A stretch of 64,000 nucleotides of DNA, taken from contig NZ_VRMG01000006.1 in assembly GCF_008040105.1 (NCBI RefSeq), forward strand, positions 1-64,000, read 5' to 3'. The notes beneath the pieces are model-generated. The model saw only the letters and a list, made by a program, of their open reading frames with translations, had not been told where the DNA came from and searched no databases. The first letter of the stretch is position 1. The number at the start of each line of letters is the position of its first letter. This document shows positions 42,498 to 51,770 of this stretch, piece by piece. Made by a program: the position numbers and the translations under genes. The stretch comes from Lacisediminihabitans profunda (GTDB lineage: Bacteria; Actinomycetota; Actinomycetes; Actinomycetales; Microbacteriaceae).

Positions 42498-43169
42498 ATG
42501 GTCACCCAGCCGTCGTCGTATCGGACGCTCGCATCGTTCAGCAGAATCAGCCTGCTGTACCACCTGCAGAAGCGGGGAACGATGACCGTCACGGACCTGG
42601 CGAGCGTGACTGGGCTGCATCCGAACACTGTCAGGGAACACCTCCAGCGGTTGATCGATGAGAACTACGTCACCTGCGAGCCCGAGGTCAGGGAGATCAA
42701 GGGGAGGCCGCGCATGATGTACAGCGCGGTCGACGGAATCGACCACCTCGACGACACCAAGCATGAGGCGCAGGTTGCCCTGGCGGAGCTTCGTGCGCAG
42801 CAAATGCGGATGATGCTGCCGATACGAGAGATCTCTCAGACTCGAGAGCAACGGCAGTTGGATGTGCTCGAGGATCACCTCGATCAGAGCGGATACGACT
42901 GGGACATCGATGATGCGGCAGGGCATATTCATCTTCACCAGTGCCCATTCGCGGACATGGTGCGCGAGCATCCCGAGGTCTGCGGCGTGCATTTCACGAT
43001 CCTGCGCAGCCTGCTGAATCAGACGGGCGGACCCCTCGCCGTCGAGCGGCTTCACCCGTTCAGCGGGTTCGACACCTGCACGGTCGACATCGTTCACACC
43101 CCGCCCGTGATCAACGACGGCACGCTGGACCAGGAGCCGTCGATTATTCACGGCGTTTCAGTGTTGTAG
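42498..43169 (+). CDS. Winged-helix regulator with SufR-like cysteine motif (candidate nar regulator)
   Basis: 223 residues. The N-terminal winged helix: SRISLLYHLQKRGTMTVTDL, GLHPNTVREHLQRLIDENYV and the wing EIKGRPRMMYS. The C-terminal part has Cys149, Cys162 and Cys194 (LHQCPFADMVREHPEVC and GFDTC). The 12-residue spacing between the first two and the P-F-x-x-x-V-x-E-x-P context match the Fe-S-binding domain of SufR, so it may bind an iron-sulfur cluster and sense O2 or NO. It lies between narK (divergent) and narGHJI (same direction, 76 bp), ideal for controlling both. Confidence 0.85.
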   Translation: MVTQPSSYRTLASFSRISLLYHLQKRGTMTVTDLASVTGLHPNTVREHLQRLIDENYVTCEPEVREIKGRPRMMYSAVDGIDHLDDTKHEAQVALAELRAQQMRMMLPIREISQTREQRQLDVLEDHLDQSGYDWDIDDAAGHIHLHQCPFADMVREHPEVCGVHFTILRSLLNQTGGPLAVERLHPFSGFDTCTVDIVHTPPVINDGTLDQEPSIIHGVSVL

Positions 43170-43245
43170 AGGATTCGTCGTTGGTGCAGACTCGCGAAAA
43201 GGGCGTCGCCGGCCGGGGCGGGTCCGGGAGTCTGAGGAGTCCGTC

Positions 43246-46200
43246 GTGAAGATGCCTAAGAATTCTGCCTTCGCCGCTCGCGGCCGAGTGGAAGCCGTGA
43301 CAGGAACCGCCTCGGACACCATCCTGAGTCTCGGCCGATTCCTTCGGAAGGGGGAGGCATCGACTGACCTGCGGTCGGTCTTTCTCGAGGGGGGCCGCGA
43401 TGCCGATGCGTTCTATCGTGACCGCTGGACCCATGACAAGGAGGTGCGTTCCACGCATGGCGTGAACTGCACCGGGTCATGCTCCTGGAAGGTGTACGTC
43501 AAGGATGGCGTGATCACCTGGGAGACGCAGCAGACGGACTATCCCTCGGTCGGCCCGGATTCACCCGAGTACGAGCCGCGCGGATGCCCGCGGGGAGCGG
43601 CGTTCAGTTGGTACACCTATTCGCCGACCCGAGTTCGTTACCCCTACGTGCGTGGCGTCCTGCTGACCGCGTACCGCGAGGCGAAGGCGCGAACCGGCGA
43701 TCCGGTACTCGCCTGGGCGGAGGTTACTGGTAATCCCGAGACGGCGCGCGCCTACAAGAGCGCTCGAGGCAAGGGCGGCCTCGTTCGCGCCAGTTGGGAT
43801 GAGGCGGCGGAGATCGTCGCGGCGGCTCAGGTGCACACCATCAAGAAGTACGGTCCGGATCGGATCGCCGGCTTCTCGCCGATCCCCGCGATGTCGATCG
43901 TCTCGCACGGAGTCGGGAATCGCTACATCACGATGCTCGGCGGAACGATGCTGTCGTTTTACGATTGGTACGCGGACCTGCCCGTCGCATCACCCCAGGT
44001 CTTCGGCGACCAGACCGACGTGCCCGAGTCCGCCGACTGGTGGAACTCGTCGTATCTCATCATGTGGGGTTCGAATGTGCCCGTGACGCGCACTCCCGAT
44101 GCGCATTTCATGGTGGAGGCGCGGTACCGTGGTCAGAAGGTCATCACCGTCTCGCCCGACTACGCGGACAATTCGAAGTTCGCCGACGAATGGCTGTCGC
44201 CGCACCCCGGCACCGACGGAGCTCTTGCCATCGCGATGGGCCACGTCATCCTCAAGGAGTTCCTGGTCGACCGCCGCACGCCGGCGTTCACGGACTACCT
44301 GAAGAGATTCAGCGACTCCGCCTATCTCATCTCGCTGGTGAAACGCGAAGACGCGTGGGTTCCCGGCAAGTTTCTCACTGCGGAGGCGTTGCCGGACACA
44401 CCGGCGACCATGGCAAGCAGCCACTTCAAGCCCGTGCTGCTCAACCAGGACGGCGTCGCAATCGTCCCGAACGGGTCGCTCGGACATCGGTTCTCCGAGA
44501 CCGACGCCGGCAAGTGGAATCTGGATCTCGAGGGTGTCGACCCGCTGCTGTCCATCGCGGATTCGCCCCACTACGACGGCGCGACTGTCGCCATCGACAT
44601 GCCCCGATTCGATGTCGCGCCCACGACCGAGGACGACGAGCACGCCGGCGGAACCGGAGTGATCCGCCGTGGCGTTCCCGTCACCGAGATCGCCGGGCAG
44701 CTTGTCACGACCGTCTTCGACCTCCTGCTTGCCCAATACGGGGTGGGCAGGGAAGGCCTCCCCGGCGAATGGCCCACGGGCTATGACGACGCGTCGTCGC
44801 CGGGCACTCCTGCCTGGCAGGAGGAGATCACCTCCGTTCCCATGCAGGCCGCCGAACGCATCGGGCGTGAGTTCGCCCAGAACGCCGAGGAATCCGGGGG
44901 GCGTTCGATGATTCTGATGGGTGCGGGTACGAACCACTGGTTCCATTCGGACACGATCTACCGTGCCTTCCTCGCGCTCACCACGATGACCGGCTGCCAG
45001 GGGAAGAACGGTGGAGGCTGGGCGCACTACGTCGGCCAGGAGAAGGTGCGCCCGATAACCGGTCAGGCGCAGTACGCATTCGCGCTTGACTGGGTGCGGC
45101 CGCCGCGGGCGATGATCGGCACGGCGTTCTGGTATCTCGCCACCGATCAGTGGCGCTATGACGGTCTGAGTGCCGACACGCTGGCGAGCCCGCTCGCTAC
45201 CGGCACGTTCGCTGGGCGCACGACTGCGGACTGCCTCGTGGAATCAGCCAAACGTGGATGGATGCCCAGCTTTCCGACATTCAACCGGAATTCCCTCGAT
45301 CTCGTGGACGACGCTGCGGCGGCCGGAATGGATCCCGCTCAGTACGTTGTCGAGTCGCTGAAGGACGGAAGTCTCGCCTACGCCTGCGAAGACCCCGACG
45401 CGCCGGAGAATTTCCCCCGTGTGCTGGTGGTCTGGCGGGCCAACATCATCGGCTCATCCGGCAAAGGGAACGAGTACTTCCTCAAGCACCTTCTCGGCAC
45501 CGACTCCGCGGTGCGCGCGCCAGAATCACCGCCCGACAAGAGACCGAACACGATGACGTGGCGGGAGGAGGCACCGGAGGGAAAGCTCGACCTGATGGTC
45601 ACGAGCGACTTCCGGATGACCTCCACCACGGTCTTCAGCGACGTGATCCTCCCACCGGCCACGTGGTACGAGAAGAACGACTTGTCGACAACCGACATGC
45701 ACCCGTTCATCCACTCCTTCAACCCGGCGATCACGCCCCCGTGGGAGGCCAAGACCGACTTCGACGCCTTCCACCTGCTGGCGAAGAAGGTCTCGGAGTT
45801 CTCCGCGGTGCACCTCGGGGTTCGCCGGGATCTGGTCGCAACTCCTTTGATGCACGACACTCCCGATGCGATGGCCACGCCCCACGGCGTTGTGCTCGAC
45901 GACCAGGAAATGGTGCCGGGGGTGACCATGCCCCGTCTCACCGTCGTCGAGCGAGATTACCCGGCCTTCGCCGACCAGCTCGGCGCCCTCGGCCCTCTTA
46001 CCGCCAAGCTCGGGATGACGATCAAGGGCGTCACTTACACGCCAGACAAGGAGATCGACTACCTCGGCATCAAGAACGGACTGGTCGAGTCCGGGCCGGC
46101 GGCAGGGCGTCCAAAGCTGACCCGCGACATCCATGCGTGCGAAATGGTGTTGGCATTCTCGGGCACCACGAATGGGCGACTAGGCACGCAAGGGTTCCGC

Positions 46201-47013
46201 CAGCTCGAGAAGCGCACGGGTACCGCGATGGCGCACCTCGCGAGCGACAACGAGGGCCGTCGATTCACCTATCAGGACGTTCAAGGAGCGCCAGTCCCGG
46301 TTCTCACCTCGCCGGAGTGGTCGGGGAGCGAGCACGGGGGTCGCCGATACAGCGCGTTCACCATCAATATCGAGCACTTGAAGCCGTGGCACACGCTGAC
46401 CGGCAGGCAGCACTTCTACCTCGACCATGACTGGATGATCGAATTGGGGGAACAACTGCCGATCTTCCGCCCCCCGCTCGATATGCACCGCCTGTTCGAC
46501 GATTCCATTGTGGGATCCACGGCCCCGACCGGGGCACCGCGCTCGGCCGGGAAGGCCGAGGTCGCCGTGCGGTACCTGACGCCGCACTCGAAGTGGTCCA
46601 TCCACTCGGAATACCAGGACAACCTGATGATGCTGTCGCTGTCGCGCGGCGGACCCACCATCTGGATGTCTCCCCAGGATGCCGACAAGATCGACGTACG
46701 CGACAACGAATGGATCGAGTCCTACAACCGCAACGGCGTCGTTGTGGCACGCGCAATCGTCTCGCACCGGATGCCCGAAGGCACCGTGTACATGTATCAC
46801 GCGAATGATCGCACCATCAATGTCCCGATCGCCGAGACGTCCGCGATGCGCGGCGGAACGAACAACTCACTCACGCGAATACTGCTGAAGCCCAGCCACC
46901 TCATCGGCGGCTACGCCCAGCTGTCCTTCGCCTTCAACTACCTCGGACCGACCGGGAATCAACGCGATGAGGTCACCGTGATCCGTCGTCGAAGCCAAGA
47001 CGTGGAGTACTGA
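43246..47013 (+). CDS. narG: Respiratory nitrate reductase alpha subunit
   Basis: 1255 residues, normal length. It holds the Mo-bisMGD cofactor and the FS0 [4Fe-4S] cluster: the N-terminal His-x3-Cys-x3-Cys in STHGVNCTGSCSWKVY, then GCPRG. YPxVGP, the QTDYPSVGPDSPEYEPRG block and the cofactor loops GAGTNHWFHSD and MTGCQGKNGGGWAHYVGQ are all intact. It reduces nitrate to nitrite on the cytoplasmic face. The start is GTG 43246 with GAGGAG upstream. It is bound to narH by a 1-base overlap (TGATG). Confidence 0.97.
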   Translation: MKMPKNSAFAARGRVEAVTGTASDTILSLGRFLRKGEASTDLRSVFLEGGRDADAFYRDRWTHDKEVRSTHGVNCTGSCSWKVYVKDGVITWETQQTDYPSVGPDSPEYEPRGCPRGAAFSWYTYSPTRVRYPYVRGVLLTAYREAKARTGDPVLAWAEVTGNPETARAYKSARGKGGLVRASWDEAAEIVAAAQVHTIKKYGPDRIAGFSPIPAMSIVSHGVGNRYITMLGGTMLSFYDWYADLPVASPQVFGDQTDVPESADWWNSSYLIMWGSNVPVTRTPDAHFMVEARYRGQKVITVSPDYADNSKFADEWLSPHPGTDGALAIAMGHVILKEFLVDRRTPAFTDYLKRFSDSAYLISLVKREDAWVPGKFLTAEALPDTPATMASSHFKPVLLNQDGVAIVPNGSLGHRFSETDAGKWNLDLEGVDPLLSIADSPHYDGATVAIDMPRFDVAPTTEDDEHAGGTGVIRRGVPVTEIAGQLVTTVFDLLLAQYGVGREGLPGEWPTGYDDASSPGTPAWQEEITSVPMQAAERIGREFAQNAEESGGRSMILMGAGTNHWFHSDTIYRAFLALTTMTGCQGKNGGGWAHYVGQEKVRPITGQAQYAFALDWVRPPRAMIGTAFWYLATDQWRYDGLSADTLASPLATGTFAGRTTADCLVESAKRGWMPSFPTFNRNSLDLVDDAAAAGMDPAQYVVESLKDGSLAYACEDPDAPENFPRVLVVWRANIIGSSGKGNEYFLKHLLGTDSAVRAPESPPDKRPNTMTWREEAPEGKLDLMVTSDFRMTSTTVFSDVILPPATWYEKNDLSTTDMHPFIHSFNPAITPPWEAKTDFDAFHLLAKKVSEFSAVHLGVRRDLVATPLMHDTPDAMATPHGVVLDDQEMVPGVTMPRLTVVERDYPAFADQLGALGPLTAKLGMTIKGVTYTPDKEIDYLGIKNGLVESGPAAGRPKLTRDIHACEMVLAFSGTTNGRLGTQGFRQLEKRTGTAMAHLASDNEGRRFTYQDVQGAPVPVLTSPEWSGSEHGGRRYSAFTINIEHLKPWHTLTGRQHFYLDHDWMIELGEQLPIFRPPLDMHRLFDDSIVGSTAPTGAPRSAGKAEVAVRYLTPHSKWSIHSEYQDNLMMLSLSRGGPTIWMSPQDADKIDVRDNEWIESYNRNGVVVARAIVSHRMPEGTVYMYHANDRTINVPIAETSAMRGGTNNSLTRILLKPSHLIGGYAQLSFAFNYLGPTGNQRDEVTVIRRRSQDVEY

Positions 47014-48671
47014 TGCGAGTAATGGCCCAGATGTCGATGATCATGAATCTCGACAAGTGCATTGGATGCCACACCTGCAGCGTCACCTGCAAGCAGGTCT
47101 GGACGAATCGCGAAGGCGTCGAATACGCCTGGTTCAACAACGTGGAGACTCGACCGGGAATCGGTTATCCGCGCCTGTACGAGGACCAGGATCGGTGGAA
47201 GGGCGGATGGTCCAGAACCAGCCGGGGGCGCCTCAAGCTGAAATCAGGCGGGCGCATCTCGAAGCTGCTGCACATCTTCAGCAACCCTGACCTGCCGGAG
47301 ATCGACGACTACTACGAGCCGTGGACGTACGACTACGACATGCTCACCAAGGCGCCGCAGGGCACCCAGAGTCCGGTCGCGCGGCCCAAGTCCCTGCTCA
47401 CCGGCAAGAACATGGACATCAAGTGGTCCGGCAACTGGGATGACAACCTCGGTGGATCGCAGGAGACCGCGGCAGCAGACCCCATCCTGGCGACCATGAG
47501 CGAGCACGTGAAGATGGAGTTCGAAGAGACCTTCATGTTCTACCTGCCCCGAATCTGCGAGCACTGCCTGAATCCCGCCTGCGTCGCCGCCTGCCCGTCG
47601 GGAGCCATGTACAAGCGCGAGGAGGATGGCATCGTCCTCGTCGACCAGGATGCCTGCCGCGGCTGGCGCATGTGCGTCTCGGCGTGTCCGTACAAGAAGG
47701 TCTATTTCAACCACAAGACGGGCAAGGCGGAGAAGTGCACCCTGTGCTACCCGCTCATCGAACAGGGCAAGCCCACGATCTGCTCGGAGACCTGCGTCGG
47801 CCGGCTCCGCTACCTCGGTCTCATGTTGTACGACGCCGATGCTGTTTTGGCGGCCGCGAGCATCGAGAACGATCACGACCTGCTCGAGGCGCAGCGCTCG
47901 GTGTTCCTCGATCCGTTCGACCCCGCCGTGATCGCGGCGGCGAAGGCCGAGGGCATGGCCGACGACTGGATCGAGGCCGCGCAGAACAGCCCCATCTACA
48001 AAATGATCGCCGATTACAAGATCGCCCTACCGCTGCATCCCGAGTACCGAACGATGCCGATGGTCTGGTACATCCCGCCGCTGTCACCCGTCGTCGACGT
48101 CATCTCGTCGACAAACAGCGACGGTGAGGATGCTCGCACGCTCTTCGCCGCCATCGACAAGCTGCGCATCCCCGTCGAATACCTCGCTGGCCTGTTCAGC
48201 GCGGGCGACGTCGCACCGGTCGAGTCGTCGCTGCGCAAGCTCGCCGCCATGCGCTCCTACATGCGGGACATCAACCTCGGAAGGCAACCCGACGAGCGGA
48301 TTCCCGCAAGGGTCGGAATGACCGGGACCACGATTCAAGAGATGTACCGGTTGCTGGCGATCGCCAAGTACGAGGATCGTTATGTCATCCCGAAGGCGCA
48401 TGTCGAGACGGCACGGGAACTCGAGGAACTCGGCTGCTCGCTCGACACAGACGGAGGTCCCGGCATGGGTGGCCCGGGAGAGAACGCGAAGGGGCCGTAC
48501 GGCAAGACGCCAGGGATGCCACTCAACGCGACGGTCGACAACTACAACGAGATGCGCGGCGGCCCGACCACGCCGTCGAGCCCGGGGCGGATGAACCTGC
48601 TGGGCTGGAACGGGAAGGGCGCGGTCGACGGCATGTTCCCGCCGGCCGCACCCGCGGGTGCAACGGAATGA
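47013..48671 (+). CDS. narH: Respiratory nitrate reductase beta subunit
   Basis: 552 residues with four Cys groups for three [4Fe-4S] and one [3Fe-4S] cluster: CIGCHTCSVTCKQVW at the N-terminus, CEHCLNPACVAACPSGAM, DACRGWRMCVSACPY (Trp in place of one Cys, as expected for the 3Fe cluster), and CTLCYPLIEQGKPTICSETC. It carries electrons from NarI to NarG. The start overlaps narG by one base and the end overlaps narJ by 4 bp. Confidence 0.97.
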   Translation: MRVMAQMSMIMNLDKCIGCHTCSVTCKQVWTNREGVEYAWFNNVETRPGIGYPRLYEDQDRWKGGWSRTSRGRLKLKSGGRISKLLHIFSNPDLPEIDDYYEPWTYDYDMLTKAPQGTQSPVARPKSLLTGKNMDIKWSGNWDDNLGGSQETAAADPILATMSEHVKMEFEETFMFYLPRICEHCLNPACVAACPSGAMYKREEDGIVLVDQDACRGWRMCVSACPYKKVYFNHKTGKAEKCTLCYPLIEQGKPTICSETCVGRLRYLGLMLYDADAVLAAASIENDHDLLEAQRSVFLDPFDPAVIAAAKAEGMADDWIEAAQNSPIYKMIADYKIALPLHPEYRTMPMVWYIPPLSPVVDVISSTNSDGEDARTLFAAIDKLRIPVEYLAGLFSAGDVAPVESSLRKLAAMRSYMRDINLGRQPDERIPARVGMTGTTIQEMYRLLAIAKYEDRYVIPKAHVETARELEELGCSLDTDGGPGMGGPGENAKGPYGKTPGMPLNATVDNYNEMRGGPTTPSSPGRMNLLGWNGKGAVDGMFPPAAPAGATE

Positions 48672-49354
48672 GACAGCCCAAGCCAGCTCCGCGTCGTGTT
48701 GACGCCGTGCGTCTGAGCGACGACCAGTCAACGATCGCGCACATGGCGGCATCCATCCTCCTAGACTATCCGACCGACGAACGGCGGCCGCGGTTCGATG
48801 CCGTCAGAATCGCCATCCAGGGCCTTCCCGAGCCGGTACGCCTCGCTCTTACCGCCTTCCTCGACGCCGCCGACTCGATGTCGCACCAGGAGTTGCAGGC
48901 GCACTTCACCGCGACCTTCGATATGAAACGCAAGTGTTGCCTGTACCTGAGTTACTTCGCCGCGGGAGACACCCGTCGTCGGGGGATGGCGCTCGTGCGT
49001 TTCATCGAGGCGTACCGAGCCGCCGGGTACGAGATCGCCGCCGAGGAGCTGCCGGACTACCTGCCGATGGTGCTCGAGTTCTCTGCGGTGAGCGGCTCCC
49101 CGATCGCCCGCGAACTGCTCTCCTCCCATCGCGACGGCATCGAGGTGCTTCACCAGGCGCTCGACTCGGTCACCTCGCCGTACGCTCACGTGCTCGAGGC
49201 CATCGCACTGTCGCTGCCCGCGATCGACGATGCAACCCGCGCACGCTACCTCGCGCTGGTCAACGAGGGGCCGCCCACGGAACTCGTCGGCGTCAGCTTC
49301 CTGGGCAATCTCGCCCCGTTCTCGGCGACCGCCGGCGAGGGCGTGCACCGATGA
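48668..49354 (+). CDS. narJ: Nitrate reductase assembly chaperone
   Basis: A 228-residue NarJ/TorD-family protein. It holds apo-NarGH while the molybdenum cofactor is inserted and is not part of the final complex. Family features: MAASILLDYPTDE near the start, LQAHFTATFDMKRKCCLYLSYF, TRRRGMALVRFIEAY and ELPDYLPMVLEF. ATGA overlaps with narH and narI ensure balanced translation. Confidence 0.96.
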   Translation: MRQPKPAPRRVDAVRLSDDQSTIAHMAASILLDYPTDERRPRFDAVRIAIQGLPEPVRLALTAFLDAADSMSHQELQAHFTATFDMKRKCCLYLSYFAAGDTRRRGMALVRFIEAYRAAGYEIAAEELPDYLPMVLEFSAVSGSPIARELLSSHRDGIEVLHQALDSVTSPYAHVLEAIALSLPAIDDATRARYLALVNEGPPTELVGVSFLGNLAPFSATAGEGVHR

Positions 49355-50115
49355 GCGCGCTGACGTTCCTCCTCTGGGTGGCCTACCCGTACGCCGCGGC
49401 GGGGGTCTTCATCGCCGGTCACGTCCTCCGCTACCGCTACGACCAGTTCGGATGGACCTCCCGCTCCAGCCAGACCTACGAGAACCGCCTGCTGCGCTGG
49501 GCGTCACCGATGTTCCATTACGGCATCCTGATGGTCGCCGGCGGGCACCTCGTCGGCCTCTTCGTTCCCAAACAGTGGCTCGCATTCTTCGGCGTGACCG
49601 AGCAGATCTACCACCTCGGAGCCACAGGGCTGGGAAGCTTCGCGGCCGCGCTGACTGTTGCGGGCCTCGGCATCCTGCTCTACCGGCGACGATTCGTCGA
49701 CCGGGTGCGGATGGCGACGACGCCGATGGACGTCGTCATGTACGTCTTGCTCACCGGGGCAATCGGATTCGGCACGATTGCCACCGTCGCCTACCAGGTC
49801 GTCGGGGGCGGCTACGACTACCGGGAGTCGATCTCTCCCTGGATCCGCAGCCTCGTCTTCTTCCAGCCCGACCCGTCCCTGATGGCGGGAGTTCCTCTTT
49901 TCTTCCAGTTGCACATTCTCACGGCGACGACGCTCTTCCTGCTGTGGCCGTTTACCCGACTTGTGCACGTGTTCTCCGCTCCCGTGGGCTACCTCGTGCG
50001 TCCATACATCGTCTACCGCTCCCGTGACGCGCACCGTGGCACTGGAGCGCGTCAGCCTCGACGCGGTTGGGCCGGCAGCCAGTTGCCGACGCGGAGCAGC
50101 GATCGGCGACCATGA
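49351..50115 (+). CDS. narI: Respiratory nitrate reductase gamma subunit (cytochrome b)
   Basis: 254 residues with five transmembrane helices. Two b-hemes are held by His residues in the helices around HVLRYRYDQFGW, MFHYGILMVAGGHLVGL and QLHILTATTLFLLWPFTRLVH. It anchors NarGH to the membrane and takes electrons from menaquinol. The C-terminal 30 residues are polar and variable. It is the last gene of the operon; after the stop, 50116-50264 shows nothing clear. Confidence 0.96.
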   Translation: MSALTFLLWVAYPYAAAGVFIAGHVLRYRYDQFGWTSRSSQTYENRLLRWASPMFHYGILMVAGGHLVGLFVPKQWLAFFGVTEQIYHLGATGLGSFAAALTVAGLGILLYRRRFVDRVRMATTPMDVVMYVLLTGAIGFGTIATVAYQVVGGGYDYRESISPWIRSLVFFQPDPSLMAGVPLFFQLHILTATTLFLLWPFTRLVHVFSAPVGYLVRPYIVYRSRDAHRGTGARQPRRGWAGSQLPTRSSDRRP

Positions 50116-50264
50116 GGTAGCCGGCGCAGGCGCGGTGAGCCTGGCGGGCGACTTCGGACGCCCCCCGGGGCATCGGCGAGTTCACGCGTGCCGGCAATAG
50201 TTGACAGCGCGCGAGAGCCGTGAAAATTTAGGCACTGTAGCCATTCACTGACCGAGGAGTCCCC

Positions 50265-50906
50265 ATGGCCGTTCGCGCTGACCTCAATCTCTCTCTCGAC
50301 GGCGTGGCGGTGACCGCCGACCAGACGCCGGAGAATCCGTTCGGCGAGGACTGGGGTCGATTGGTCGCCCCCTACGTCGGCACGCGGACCTTTCGCGAAC
50401 GGGTGCTGCACGAGGGGAGCGGCTTGGGCACCACCGGGGTCGATGATCGCTACGCGCAGGGCTACTTCGAGGGAGTCGGCGCCGAGATCATGGGCGCCGG
50501 GATGTTCGGACTCCACACCTTCCCGGACAATCCAGACTGGCGTGGCTGGTGGGGAGAGGAGCCGCCGTTCGGCTTCACCGTCCTCGTCCTCACCCATGCT
50601 GCGCGCCCCCCGATCGAGTTCCCGAACGGCACGCGGTTCGAATTCCGCACCGCAGCTCCGGAGGAGGCGCTCGAGGAGGCACGGCGGCTGGCCGGTGACG
50701 GCGACATTCGCATCGGTGGGGGAGCGAGCGTGGTGCGCGACTTCCTCCGGGCCGGGCTCATCGACCGCCTGCACGTCGCCCTCACGCCCATCGTCCTCGG
50801 CCGCGGTTCCCGCCTCTGGGACGACCTGCATCTTCTTGAGGATGGTTACGACGTGTCATCCGAGCTGGCGGAGAGCGGCGTCATTCACGTGACCTTCACT
50901 CGCTGA
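50265..50906 (+). CDS. Dihydrofolate reductase/RibD_C-family protein
   Basis: 213 residues. The pattern ADLNLSLDGV, GAEIMGAGMFGLHTFP, FGFTVLVLTHAARPP and DIRIGGGASVVRDFLRAGLI with LTPIVLGRGSRLWDD matches the RibD C-terminal (deaminase-reductase) family. Members reduce unidentified substrates with NADPH, and few have proven roles. It starts a small-gene group with the genes at 50989 and 51372, in the same direction. Confidence 0.88.
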   Translation: MAVRADLNLSLDGVAVTADQTPENPFGEDWGRLVAPYVGTRTFRERVLHEGSGLGTTGVDDRYAQGYFEGVGAEIMGAGMFGLHTFPDNPDWRGWWGEEPPFGFTVLVLTHAARPPIEFPNGTRFEFRTAAPEEALEEARRLAGDGDIRIGGGASVVRDFLRAGLIDRLHVALTPIVLGRGSRLWDDLHLLEDGYDVSSELAESGVIHVTFTR

Positions 50907-50988
50907 GCGAACACCAGCGACGAGCGGCATCCGTTTTCACGAGAGGGAGGAACCCCGTGCTGCTTGACCAATGCCGAAGGAGTGATCC

Positions 50989-51375
50989 GTGACTGACGCG
51001 ATCTCACCGTCCGCTCCAGCGGTTCTGCAGCAGTACTACCGCGTTCTCACCGCTGGAGCGAGTGCGTTTGGCGACGGTCAGGGTCTTCGGGCATTGCTGT
51101 CTGACCACCTCGACTTCACCGGATCACTCGCGGGCCATATCTCCGATGCGACGGACGGCTTCCGCAAGGGCGTGGCGGGCTTCATCGCGACCGTTCGAGG
51201 CATCACTGTGGTGCGCGAGGTCCACGATGAGCACGGATCCGCCGTCCTTTATGACGCCGAGATGCCGGGCGGCACCGTGCGCTTCGCCGAGTTCTTCACC
51301 TTCCGAGACGGAGTCATCGACACGCTCAATCTGCACTACAACGGGCAGGACTACCTCGGCAAGGGCGGTCGGTGA
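50989..51375 (+). CDS. NTF2/SnoaL-like fold protein
   Basis: 128 residues with the NTF2-like pattern: a helical start (VLQQYYRVLTAGASAFGDGQ), a strand-rich middle and the end FAEFFTFRDGVIDTLNLHYN. It may act as a small binding or isomerase protein; no catalytic residue can be named. The stop overlaps the GTG of the next gene (GTGA), so it is co-translated with the TfoX-N protein. Confidence 0.82.
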   Translation: MTDAISPSAPAVLQQYYRVLTAGASAFGDGQGLRALLSDHLDFTGSLAGHISDATDGFRKGVAGFIATVRGITVVREVHDEHGSAVLYDAEMPGGTVRFAEFFTFRDGVIDTLNLHYNGQDYLGKGGR

Positions 51376-51716
51376 ACGGCCTCGACTCGAGCCCACGGGA
51401 TGCCCTCGCGCAGAGGCTCCGAGGCCTACTGGCCTCGTGCCCGAACGTGCGCGAAGTGGCCATGTTCGGCGGCCTATCCTTCATGGTGGACGAGCGCATG
51501 GCGGTTGCCGCCGGTCGTGACGGGGACCTGCTCGTGCGCACCGATCCAACCGAGCACGACGCTCTGGTTCGCCGAGGGGGAGTTCCCGCACGGATGGGCG
51601 ATCATCGGCCGATGGGTCCGGGGTGGCTCACCGTGCCGTCTGCCCGGATCAGCGACGACGTGGAACTGGGCTACTGGGTCGAGGTGGGCATCGGCTCGCG
51701 GCGCTCCTCCGGTTAA
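51372..51716 (+). CDS. TfoX N-terminal domain protein
   Basis: 114 residues, single TfoX_N domain: NVREVAMFGGLSFMVDERMA with the later VRTDPTEHDAL and PMGPGWLTVP. Full TfoX/Sxy activates competence in proteobacteria, but stand-alone N-domains are common in actinobacteria with no known role. A short GC hairpin (51758-51770, GCCTC-CGG-GAGGC) lies between this gene and the convergent ROK gene, without a T-tract. Confidence 0.85.
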   Translation: MNGLDSSPRDALAQRLRGLLASCPNVREVAMFGGLSFMVDERMAVAAGRDGDLLVRTDPTEHDALVRRGGVPARMGDHRPMGPGWLTVPSARISDDVELGYWVEVGIGSRRSSG

Positions 51717-51757
51717 GCCGCCCCGACGGCAAGCCGGATCGAAGGGGCCCTCCGCAC

Positions 51758-51770
51758 GCCTCCGGGAGGC
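51758..51770. terminator. Short GC hairpin between convergent genes
   Basis: GCCTC-CGG-GAGGC forms a 5-bp stem with a 3-base loop between the TfoX-N stop (51716) and the ROK stop (51771). With no T-tract it is weak as an intrinsic terminator, but the position suits a bidirectional stop. Confidence 0.3.

Noticed and set aside
43990-45027. Long minus-strand frame opposite narG
   Set aside because: narG is intact over the whole stretch and the opposite frame has no recognisable motif.
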